Shown here in pieces: positions 24,360-31,897 of a DNA stretch of 64,000 nt; position 1 is the first letter of the stretch, and each line of letters starts with the position of its first letter. A model generated the notes under the pieces. It did not search any database and was not told the origin of the DNA. It saw only the letters and a program-made list of their open reading frames with translations. The stretch spans positions 4,650,001 to 4,714,000 of the forward strand of contig NZ_JADBGF010000001.1 of assembly GCF_014873495.1 (NCBI RefSeq). The letters run 5' to 3'. Source of the DNA: Streptomyces stelliscabiei. Its GTDB lineage: Bacteria > Actinomycetota > Actinomycetes > Streptomycetales > Streptomycetaceae. The position numbers and the translations under genes are program-made.

Positions 24360-25928
24360 ATGAATAGTCTCGACTGGGCCGTGCTCATCGGCTACTTCGG
24401 TGTGATGGTCGCGATCGGCGTCTGGTCGCACAAGCGTGTGGACAACGTCAGCGACTTCTTCACGGCCGGCGGCAAGATGCCCTGGTGGCTCTCCGGCATC
24501 TCGCACCACATGTCGGGCTACAGCGCGGTGATGTTCACCGGCTATGCCGGCATCGCCTACACCTACGGTGTCACGTCGTTCGTGACCTGGTCGTTCCCCA
24601 TCGCCCTCGGCATCGCCATCGGCTCCAAGCTGTTCGCGCCGCGCATCAACCGGCTGCGTTCACGGCTGCAGGTGGCATCGCCGCTCGAATACCTGAAGAA
24701 CCGTTACAACCTGGGCACCCAGCAGGCGTTGGCGTGGTCCGGCATGCTGCTGAAGATCGTGGACGTCGGCGCGAAGTGGGCCGCGATCGCGACCCTGCTG
24801 TCCGTGTTCACCGGCGTCTCCCTGAACCAGGGAATCCTGATCACGGGCTCGATCACGGCCGTCTACTGCACGATCGGCGGTCTGTGGGCCGACGCGCTGA
24901 CGGAGCTGGGTCAGTTCGTCATCCAACTGCTGGCCGGTATCGCGATGTTCATCGCGGTGGTCGCCAAACTCGGGGACTACGGCGGGTTCTTCGGGGTCTG
25001 GGACCGCCCGGAGCTGAAGGGGCACGCCGAGCCGCTGGTCGGCCCGTACGGCACGGTCTTCCTGCTCGCCTTCCTCTTCATCAAGCTCTTCGAGTACAAC
25101 GGCGGCATGCTCAACCAGGCCCAGCGCTACATGGCCACGGCGACCCCGCACGAGGCCGAGCGCTCCGCCCGGCTGTCGGCGGTGCTGTGGCTGGTCTGGC
25201 CGCTGGTGCTGTTCTTCCCGATGTGGATGTCTCCGCTGCTGGTGAAGTCGGAGTCGGGCAACGGTTCGGACACCTACGCCCTGATGACGGAGCAGCTGCT
25301 GCCGCACGGTCTGCTGGGCCTCGTCATCGTCGGTTTCTTCTCCCACACGATGGCCATGTGCTCGTCCGACGCGAACGCCATCGCGGCCGTCTTCACCCGG
25401 GACTGCGCGCCGGTGATCTGGCGCCGGGCGCGGACGTGGAGCGAGGGGCAGGGGCTGCGGGTCGCCCGGATCACGACGGTCGTGTTCCTCGGCCTGTCGA
25501 TGGCGGCGGCCACGCAGGTCAACTCGCCCGCCTTCAAGGACATCATCACCGTCGTCATCAAGTGGGTCGCCGGGCTCATGGGCCCGATGGCCATCCCGAT
25601 GATGCTCGGCCTGCTGCGGCCCTTCCGCCGCTCCGGTCCGACGGCGGCGCTCACGAGCTGGGCGTGCGGCCTGTTCGCCTTCTGGCTGGTGAACTACCCG
25701 ATCAACTGGAACGTCGACGGCGGCGTGCCCCTGCAGTACCAGGTGTCCATCCCGCTGGCCGTGTCGCTCGTGCTGTACATCGTCATCGGCTTCATCAAGC
25801 CGGAGGACACCCCCGAGCGGCTCGCCCTCATCGAGATCATCAACACGGACGGGGACGGCACGGGCGGGGCCGGCGCGGCGGCGGTACCGGCTCAGGGGAA
25901 GGACGCGTCCAGTCCCAGCGGGGTCTGA
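24360..25928 (+). CDS. Sodium:solute symporter (SSS family)
   Basis: The protein has about 13 membrane helices and the SSS features: DFFTAGGKMPWWLSGISHHMSGYSAV near the N-terminus, GGLWADALTELGQFVIQ in the middle and FSHTMAMCSSDANAIAAVF near residue 340. It imports an organic solute driven by Na+; the substrate could be a sugar or organic acid. ATG 24360 is chosen for its GGAAGGGGG site; the frame is open further upstream to 24234 but not membrane-like there. The tail is Gly/Ala-rich. It ends at a strong terminator. Confidence 0.9.
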   Translation: MNSLDWAVLIGYFGVMVAIGVWSHKRVDNVSDFFTAGGKMPWWLSGISHHMSGYSAVMFTGYAGIAYTYGVTSFVTWSFPIALGIAIGSKLFAPRINRLRSRLQVASPLEYLKNRYNLGTQQALAWSGMLLKIVDVGAKWAAIATLLSVFTGVSLNQGILITGSITAVYCTIGGLWADALTELGQFVIQLLAGIAMFIAVVAKLGDYGGFFGVWDRPELKGHAEPLVGPYGTVFLLAFLFIKLFEYNGGMLNQAQRYMATATPHEAERSARLSAVLWLVWPLVLFFPMWMSPLLVKSESGNGSDTYALMTEQLLPHGLLGLVIVGFFSHTMAMCSSDANAIAAVFTRDCAPVIWRRARTWSEGQGLRVARITTVVFLGLSMAAATQVNSPAFKDIITVVIKWVAGLMGPMAIPMMLGLLRPFRRSGPTAALTSWACGLFAFWLVNYPINWNVDGGVPLQYQVSIPLAVSLVLYIVIGFIKPEDTPERLALIEIINTDGDGTGGAGAAAVPAQGKDASSPSGV

Positions 25929-25992
25929 GAGCCTCGCGTACGGGGGTTCGTGTGGGGCCCGTAGGGCTGTGAAGCCGCGGGGCCGTGAGACG

Positions 25993-26033
25993 GTGAGGGC
26001 CGCGCCCGGGGGGATTCCGGGCGCGGCCCTCAC
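25993..26033. terminator. Bidirectional terminator
   Basis: A 17-base arm (GTGAGGGCCGCG..., 25993-26009) pairs perfectly with 26017-26033 across a seven-base loop. It separates the convergent symporter and CPT genes; the CPT stop codon lies within its right arm. Confidence 0.75.
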
Positions 26034-26578
26034 GGCTGCCGCAGGTGGGCCGCGATCATGCGGGCGCAGGTCAGGGACTCGGTGTGGGTGGTGTCGACCT
26101 CCACGTCGTAGCGCACGCCCTCGTGGACGAGGTCCGCCTGGGCTTTGGCCATTCCCGGCACCCGGTCGCCCCGGGCGATCTCGCGGGCCGCGGCGACGGC
26201 GCTGTCGCAGCGGACGCCGGCCCAGAGCACGTCGACGCCGTGCGGGCCGTCGAGAAGCCGCTGCCAGCGTTGCTGGGAGGCCGCTCCGCCGAGGAAGACG
26301 TCGTCGACGATGACGCGGGCCCCCGCACGCACCATGGCCACGACGCCCCGGGCCCAGGCCTGCTCCAGTGCGCGGAAGTCCGCCCCGATGCCGACCTCGC
26401 CGTCGGGTGAGATCGCGATGCCGCCGTCCGTCGTCTGCATCCGCGCGGGCATGGCCTCGATGAGCGAGTCGACCCCGAACGCCAGCCACGGGTCCGGCAG
26501 TTCGGCCTGCAGACACCGCACGATGCCGGACTTGCCCGCACTGGAACCGCCGTTGAGGATGATCATCCGAGTGGCCAT
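26030..26578 (-). CDS. Chloramphenicol phosphotransferase-like (CPT) P-loop kinase
   Basis: The protein begins MIILNGGSSAGKSG, the P-loop of CPT-family proteins, followed by WLAFGVDSL and VIVDDVFL, which fit the catalytic Asp region and Walker B. CPT phosphorylates a hydroxyl of chloramphenicol in S. venezuelae; relatives in non-producers have unknown substrates. ATG 26578 gives the usual N-terminus. GTG 26599 overlaps the GNAT stop by four bases (GTGA) and would couple translation, so it is a serious alternative. It is last in an apparent three-gene operon. Confidence 0.75.
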   Translation of the reverse strand: MATRMIILNGGSSAGKSGIVRCLQAELPDPWLAFGVDSLIEAMPARMQTTDGGIAISPDGEVGIGADFRALEQAWARGVVAMVRAGARVIVDDVFLGGAASQQRWQRLLDGPHGVDVLWAGVRCDSAVAAAREIARGDRVPGMAKAQADLVHEGVRYDVEVDTTHTESLTCARMIAAHLRQP

Positions 26579-26595
26579 CGGGCCACGGTAGGCGC

Positions 26596-27114
26596 TCACG
26601 CTCCGGGCGTGAAACCCGTTTCCGGGCAGGCGGGCCGCTCCTTGGAGGGCGCGCCACCGCCCGGCGGGCGCGTCAGGAACACGTCCACCGGGCCCTCGGT
26701 GTCCAGGCGGAAGCCGTGGCGTTCGTAGAGGCGGCGGGCGGGGCTGCCCCGCAGGACGTTCAGGCGGACCGGGAGGCCGGTGCGGTCGGCGCGGGCGAGG
26801 AGGGTGTGGAGCACGGCTGTGCCGATGCCGGTGCCCTGGAGGTGGGGGGCCAGGTAGAAGTGCTCCAGCCAGTGGGCGTCGGCGGCCGGGCGCAGGGCCA
26901 CGCAGCCGGCGACGGCACCGCCGGCCTCGACGACCCAGGTGTGGGCCGGGTCGAAGGAGTCGCGGAAGCGCCGGCGGACGCGGTCGGGGTCGTAGCGGCC
27001 GAGGCGTTCGAGGTCCGGGCGCATGACCACGGCGCGCAGCTCGGCGAGGGGCCCGACGTCCCTCGGCAGGGCCGGGCGCGTGTTCCAGTCGGCCATGTCA
27101 GGCACCGTGTCCAC
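26596..27114 (-). CDS. GNAT-family N-acetyltransferase
   Basis: A 172-residue GNAT with the core VVEAGGAVAGCVALR strand pair, HFYLAPHLQGTGIGTAVL acetyl-CoA loop and LYERHGF near the C-terminus. GTG 27114 is four bases after GAGG; ATG 27096 is the alternative. It lies seven bases below the ADP-ribosylglycohydrolase gene and overlaps the CPT gene, forming an operon of three modifying or demodifying enzymes. The substrate is unknown. Confidence 0.82.
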   Translation of the reverse strand: MDTVPDMADWNTRPALPRDVGPLAELRAVVMRPDLERLGRYDPDRVRRRFRDSFDPAHTWVVEAGGAVAGCVALRPAADAHWLEHFYLAPHLQGTGIGTAVLHTLLARADRTGLPVRLNVLRGSPARRLYERHGFRLDTEGPVDVFLTRPPGGGAPSKERPACPETGFTPGA

Positions 27115-27120
27115 GCCGCC

Positions 27121-28236
27121 TCAGGCGCGTGGGTAGCGGGTCAGCCAGCCCGGTACCGCACCGCCCGGGGCGTGCAGGGCCGGGCCCTGGGTCATTTCGA
27201 GGGCGAAGTCGTCGGCGAGGACGAGGATCGTGGGGCGGCCCTCCAGTTCGGCGAGCCAGGCGGGGGGCAGGGCGGTCTCGCCGTGGAGGGCGCCGAGGAG
27301 ACCGCCCGTCAGGGCGCCGGCCGCCCCCGAGGGGCCGCCGTGGTTGACGGAGAGGCACAGGCCGTGGCGGACGTCCTCGCCGACGAGCGCGCAGTACACG
27401 GCGACGGCCAGCAGGCCCGCCGCCGCGCCGTCACCGGCGAGGCGTTCGACCAGGGCGGGGGACGGCGCACCCTGGCGGACGGCGGCGACGGCCTGCTGGA
27501 GGGCGTCGGCGACGGGCTGGTGGCCGGGGCGGGCGGCCAGCAGGACCAGGGTCTTCTGGACGGCTGCGTCGAGGCTCTCGCCGCGCGCCAGGGCGTGGAC
27601 GATGACGGCGTAGGAGCCGGCGGACAGATAGGCGGTGGGGTCGCCGTGGGTCTGGGCCGCGCACTCGACGGCCAGCTGGAAGACCAACTGCGGCTCCCAG
27701 CCGACGAGCAGGCCGAACGGGGCGGAGCGGGCGGCGGCCTCGGCACCGCACGCGCCCGGGTTCTTGGGGGCGTCGAGCGTGCCCATGGTCCCGTCGGCGA
27801 AGCCGAGGAGGCAGATGAGGGAGGGGTCGCGGCGCGCGTAGAGCCACTCCTCGCGGGCGAGCCAGCCGTCGTCCTTGCGGCGTTCGTCGGGGCCCCAGTC
27901 GCGCTGGGTCGCGGCCCAGCGCAGATACGCCCGGTGCAGATCGGTCGGCGGGTGCCACACGCCGGTGTCGCGGCGGACCTGGGCGCGGATCAGTCCGTCG
28001 ACGGTGAACAGGGTGAGCTGGGTGAGGTCGGTGATCGCGCCGCGCCTGCCGTACGCGGAGGCCAGATCGGTCAGCCACTCCGGGCCGTACGCCTCGCCGA
28101 TCTGCGCCAGGGTGAGGTGGTCGACCGGCGCGCCCAGCGCGTCGCCGACGGCAGCGCCCAGCAAGGTCCCGCGCACCCGGCTGCGGAAGTCCTGCTGCTC
28201 GACACGCCCCCAGACGGCACCGGCTGTCGCACCCAC
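27121..28236 (-). CDS. ADP-ribosylglycohydrolase family protein
   Basis: The protein shows the DraG fold signatures: GTLLGAAVGDALGAPVDHL at the start, a TDLTQLTLFT threonine cluster, and the late SVNHGGPSGAAGALTGGLLGALHG metal region. The family removes ADP-ribose from proteins or nucleic acids using two Mg ions. The canonical second-half Asp of GDxDS is replaced here by NHGGPS, so activity may be altered. Start GTG 28236 lies close to GAGGAGG. It heads an operon with GNAT and CPT genes. Upstream is an unusual GTAC array. Confidence 0.82.
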   Translation of the reverse strand: MGATAGAVWGRVEQQDFRSRVRGTLLGAAVGDALGAPVDHLTLAQIGEAYGPEWLTDLASAYGRRGAITDLTQLTLFTVDGLIRAQVRRDTGVWHPPTDLHRAYLRWAATQRDWGPDERRKDDGWLAREEWLYARRDPSLICLLGFADGTMGTLDAPKNPGACGAEAAARSAPFGLLVGWEPQLVFQLAVECAAQTHGDPTAYLSAGSYAVIVHALARGESLDAAVQKTLVLLAARPGHQPVADALQQAVAAVRQGAPSPALVERLAGDGAAAGLLAVAVYCALVGEDVRHGLCLSVNHGGPSGAAGALTGGLLGALHGETALPPAWLAELEGRPTILVLADDFALEMTQGPALHAPGGAVPGWLTRYPRA

Positions 28237-28267
28237 CCCAGCCTCCTCACGGCCCCTGCCCCGACCC

Positions 28268-28303
28268 GTACGTCAGTACATCTGTACATCCGTACGCCCG
28301 TAC
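28268..28303. repeat. GTAC array with exact 8-bp period
   Basis: GTAC occurs five times at 28268, 28276, 28284, 28292 and 28300, each separated by four other bases. The block begins 32 bases upstream of the ADP-ribosylglycohydrolase start. It may be a multi-site operator or a slippage product. Confidence 0.85.
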
Positions 28304-28502
28304 GGCTCGACAGTCCAGCACTGTAATCGAACAGGAACCATCGATTCAGGGCCCTCATCGAGCACTGAACAACACAAAACGCGCGACTCTTCGGGCACTG
28401 CGGCACAGAACAATCAGAGGCGAACAGGTGCTGTGCCGGAGTCCCACTCTCGAAGAAACCGTGCGCCGGCGCAACATCCGTCGACGGTCCGTTCCGGACG
28501 AT

Positions 28503-31196
28503 TCACTCCGGGTGCCGCGAACGCGGCGGCCGGGCCGCCGCCGCCTCCGTGGCCCGGTCGTGCACGTCCACGATCGACGGGTCGCCGGGGCGCAGCGCCC
28601 GCGCCCGCTCCGCGTCGGCCAACGCCCGCTCCGGGGAGCCGAGTTCGAGGTGGACGGCGGCACGGTGGCGCAGCGCCCAGGCGTACTCCGGGTGCAGGGC
28701 GAGCGCCGCGTCGAGGTCGGTGAGGGCGTCGTCGAGACGGCCCAGCCGGAAGCGGGTGACGCCCCGGCCGGCGTACGCGGAGGCGTACAGGGGATCGAGG
28801 GCGAGGGCCCGGTCGTAGTCGGCGAGGGCCTCCTCGTCACGGTCGGCGACCCGCAGGGCGTCGCCGCGTTCGCAGTGGACCCAGGCGGCGTCCGGGTCGA
28901 GCGCGACGGCGTGGTGCAGGTCGGCCAGCTGCCGTTCGTGCTCACCCCGGGAGCGCCGTACGCGCGCCCGGCGCACCAGGGCCCAGACGTACTCCCCGTC
29001 CAGCTCCAGGGCGCGGTCCAGGTCGGCGAGGGCCTCGTCGAGCCGGCCCTGCGCGAGCCGGGCGGCGCCCCGCGAGGCCCAGGTCGAGCGGCGTACGGGA
29101 TCGAGGGCGACGGCGCGGTCGAGGTCGGCGACCGCCGCGTCGGGGTCACCGAGGAGGCGGTGGTAGTCGCCGCGCAGGACGAGGGTGGTGGTGTCGTCGG
29201 GGGCGAGCGCGTCGGCGCGGTCGAGGTCGGCCACGGCGCCCGCGTAGTCCCCGGTGTGCGCCCGCGTGACCGCCCGGCCCTGCCATGCCGTGGCCGCTCG
29301 GGGGTCGAGGGCGAGGGCCCGGTCGTACTCGGCCAACGCCCGCTCGTGCGCCCCGTCCCGGTGCAGCGCCCGCCCGCGCAGGGCGTGCGCGTGCGCCCGG
29401 CGCCCGGCGTCGAGAGCGGCCCGGAGCAGCAGCACGCCCAGCGCGTCATGGGCACCGCCCCGCTCCAGCGCACCCAGCAGGTCCCGCCCCCAGCGCGTCG
29501 CGTCCTCGTCGTCGGCGTCCTGCCCCGCCTGCGCCAGGGCCTCGGCCCAGCGCCGGGCCACGGCCGTGTCCTCGCCGCACGCGTCCACGACGTCCCGCAG
29601 CGCCCCGGCGAGTGCCCCACGCTCCCCCGCGCACAGCCGGTGGTACGCCTCGGCCAGCCGCAGCTCCCGCCACCGCGCCTCACCCCATGGCTCCCGCCCC
29701 TCCAGCCCGGCTTCGGCCTCCGCGCGCCACCCGGCGAACGCCGCCGCCAGCCGCCGGTGCCGCGCGCCGAAGTCCCGGGGCGACCGCGTCCGCTGCAGCC
29801 GCACCATCGGGGCGCGTACGACGTCGTGGAAGACCACACGGTCGCCGCGGTCGGTCACGAAGGGGAGGGCGCGGAGCCAGGCGAACAGCGCGTCGGGGTT
29901 CTCGGCGGCGCCCGCGCGGGCGCCCGCGCCGGGAGCCGCATCCGCATCCGCATCCGCATCCGCATCCAGCACGGCCACCCGGAAGACCTCAGGGTCCAGC
30001 CATCGGGGCAACGCGCAGGTCAGCGCGGTGGCCCGGCGTACCGGGTCGCTCTCCCAGCGCAGGAAGCGCTCCACGGCGGTGGCGCTCGCGTCGCCCGCGT
30101 CGGCGAGGTCGTCGAGGTCGGCGGGGCGGGCCTCGGCGAGGGTCGAGACCAGGACGGGCAGGCCACCGGTGAGCCTCAGGACCTCCTCCACCACCGGCGG
30201 GGCGAGCACCCCCCTGGCCGCGAGGAGGCCACGGGACTCGGCCTCCGTGAAGGGCCGCAGCGGGAGGTCGAGGACGAAGTCGCCGAGGCCGCCCCAGCGG
30301 GCGGCGTCCAGGGGCCGCTGTCCGGCCGTCACCAGGACCAGGTTGCCGGGGAGGGGGCCGTGACGGTCGCCGGAGACGAGGTCGTGCAGCCACGGGTCGA
30401 GGAAGGCGCCGGTCCGCTCGTAGGTGTCGAAGAGCAGGACCAGCCAGGGCGCTTCGGCCGCGGCTCCGGCCAGCTCCTCCACCAGGGCGGGGGTGAGGAC
30501 GAGTTCGGGGGCGAGGAGTAGTTCGGCGTCCTCCTGACCTCGGGTGCGCGGGCCGAGGCCGGTGCGCAATCTGTCCGCCTGGCGGGCGAGTTGGGCGGGG
30601 TCGACGGCGCCGGCGAAGGGGCCGACCACGGGGACGAGGCCGAGCGCGACGAGGGTCGCGCGGGCGGCGGCCATGCTCGCGGCCGACGGGTCGGCGACGG
30701 CGCCGGTGCGCCCCGGCCGAGCCGGCTGCCCTGCCTGAGCCGACTGACCCGGCCGGCCCGGTTCATCCGGTTCACCCGGTTCCCCGGGCCGCCCCTCCTG
30801 CTCGGGCACGGCCATGGCGGCGAGTTCGGCCGCGTACCGGCGCTCGCGGTGGGCGGTGAGCAGCCGTTCCAGTTCCTTGAACCGCCGTCCCTGCCGGGCG
30901 AACCGGTCCGCGATCACGGCCATGGCCTCCGGCACACTGCCGACGCCGTCGTCGACGTACGCGGTGAGGGCGCCGTGCTCCCGGGCGATCTGCTCCAACT
31001 CCCGGACCAGAAAGGTCTTCCCCATGCCCGCGTTGCCGTGCACGTGGAAGAGGAAACGGCGCCGCTCGTCCTCGACGGGCAGATCGAAGGTGGCGCGGAA
31101 GGCGGCCCGTTCGGCGTTCCGGCCGACGAAGCCCTGGCGGGTACGGCGCCGGATCAGCTCCTGCATCGTCGGAATCGGCGGCTGCGCGCGCCCCAT
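28503..31196 (-). CDS. STAND-type ATPase with C-terminal TPR repeats
   Basis: The N-terminus has RQGFVGRNAER, then a Walker A (HGNAGMGKTFLV) and downstream WLVLLFDTYERTGAFLDPWL, the Walker B of an AAA/STAND ATPase. The C-terminal 300 residues are about eight TPR units with repeating ALADYDRALALDP-type helices. I take ATG 31196 as start because GGAGGGG lies five bases upstream; the frame is open 36 codons further. It may act as a signalling switch whose TPRs sense a ligand or partner, but the trigger is unknown. A (Asp-Ala)5 linker is coded by a hexamer repeat. Confidence 0.85.
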   Translation of the reverse strand: MGRAQPPIPTMQELIRRRTRQGFVGRNAERAAFRATFDLPVEDERRRFLFHVHGNAGMGKTFLVRELEQIAREHGALTAYVDDGVGSVPEAMAVIADRFARQGRRFKELERLLTAHRERRYAAELAAMAVPEQEGRPGEPGEPDEPGRPGQSAQAGQPARPGRTGAVADPSAASMAAARATLVALGLVPVVGPFAGAVDPAQLARQADRLRTGLGPRTRGQEDAELLLAPELVLTPALVEELAGAAAEAPWLVLLFDTYERTGAFLDPWLHDLVSGDRHGPLPGNLVLVTAGQRPLDAARWGGLGDFVLDLPLRPFTEAESRGLLAARGVLAPPVVEEVLRLTGGLPVLVSTLAEARPADLDDLADAGDASATAVERFLRWESDPVRRATALTCALPRWLDPEVFRVAVLDADADADADAAPGAGARAGAAENPDALFAWLRALPFVTDRGDRVVFHDVVRAPMVRLQRTRSPRDFGARHRRLAAAFAGWRAEAEAGLEGREPWGEARWRELRLAEAYHRLCAGERGALAGALRDVVDACGEDTAVARRWAEALAQAGQDADDEDATRWGRDLLGALERGGAHDALGVLLLRAALDAGRRAHAHALRGRALHRDGAHERALAEYDRALALDPRAATAWQGRAVTRAHTGDYAGAVADLDRADALAPDDTTTLVLRGDYHRLLGDPDAAVADLDRAVALDPVRRSTWASRGAARLAQGRLDEALADLDRALELDGEYVWALVRRARVRRSRGEHERQLADLHHAVALDPDAAWVHCERGDALRVADRDEEALADYDRALALDPLYASAYAGRGVTRFRLGRLDDALTDLDAALALHPEYAWALRHRAAVHLELGSPERALADAERARALRPGDPSIVDVHDRATEAAAARPPRSRHPE
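29938..29967. repeat. In-frame hexamer repeat GCATCC x5
   Basis: Five perfect copies of GCATCC encode an Asp-Ala linker in the ATPase/TPR protein. Changes in copy number would keep the frame and only lengthen or shorten the linker. Confidence 0.85.
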
Positions 31197-31315
31197 GCAT
31201 ACCCCTCCGGCCCTCGTAGGTGCCCCGCGGTTTTCCGCCACCGGCGGGTCCCATTGTGATCCAACGCGCCGAAAAACACCTGGGGATGGCCCATACGCCC
31301 GCACATAGTTGGACC

Positions 31316-31837
31316 ATGGCTGAAACCCAGACCCCCCGCGGTTCCCTTCTCCCCCTGGCCTCGACCCTGCTCGTCGGCACGGTCGCCCTCTACATGGCGC
31401 TCGTGGCGTTCGGCAACATCACCGACTTCGGTACGAACCAGCAGTTCGTCCACCATGTCCTCGCCATGGACACCACGTTCGAGGACGAGGACCTGATGTG
31501 GCGGGCCATCGAGTCGAAGGGCGTGCAGGACGCGGCCTACGTCCTCATCATCGTCTGGGAGACCGTCGCGGCCCTGGTCCTCGCCGCGGCCACCTGCTTC
31601 TGGACCCGCGCCCTCGGCCACCGCGCCTTCCACACCGCCCGCCGCTACAGCACCCTCGGCCTGCTCATGGTCCTCCTCCTCTTCGGCGCCGGCTTCCTGG
31701 CCATCGGCGGCGAGTACTTCGCCATGTGGCAGTCCGACGACTGGAACGGCCTCGACGCCGCCCTGCGGGTGTTCCTGCTGAGCGGGGTGGTGCTGGTGGT
31801 GACGTGCCTGCCGGCGAACGAGACCACCGCGAACTGA
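31316..31837 (+). CDS. DUF2165 small integral membrane protein
   Basis: A protein of about 173 residues with four hydrophobic segments. It contains FGNITDFGTNQQFVHHVLAMDTTF, characteristic of DUF2165, and the GGEYFAMWQS and WNGLDAALRVF segments of that family. ATG 31316 gives the usual N-terminus; ATG 31286 is possible. The ribosome site is weak and a leaderless transcript cannot be excluded. It is divergent from the STAND ATPase gene. Function unknown. Confidence 0.82.
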   Translation: MAETQTPRGSLLPLASTLLVGTVALYMALVAFGNITDFGTNQQFVHHVLAMDTTFEDEDLMWRAIESKGVQDAAYVLIIVWETVAALVLAAATCFWTRALGHRAFHTARRYSTLGLLMVLLLFGAGFLAIGGEYFAMWQSDDWNGLDAALRVFLLSGVVLVVTCLPANETTAN

Positions 31838-31853
31838 GGCCGGCCGACGGACG

Positions 31854-31883
31854 ACTGCCGGCGGTCGGTCGACCGCCGGCAGT
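31854..31883. terminator. Bidirectional terminator
   Basis: ACTGCCGGCGGTCG (31854-31867) pairs perfectly with 31870-31883 across two bases. It lies between the convergent DUF2165 and LamG genes. Confidence 0.75.
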
Positions 31884-31897
31884 TCGGGCATCCAGAC

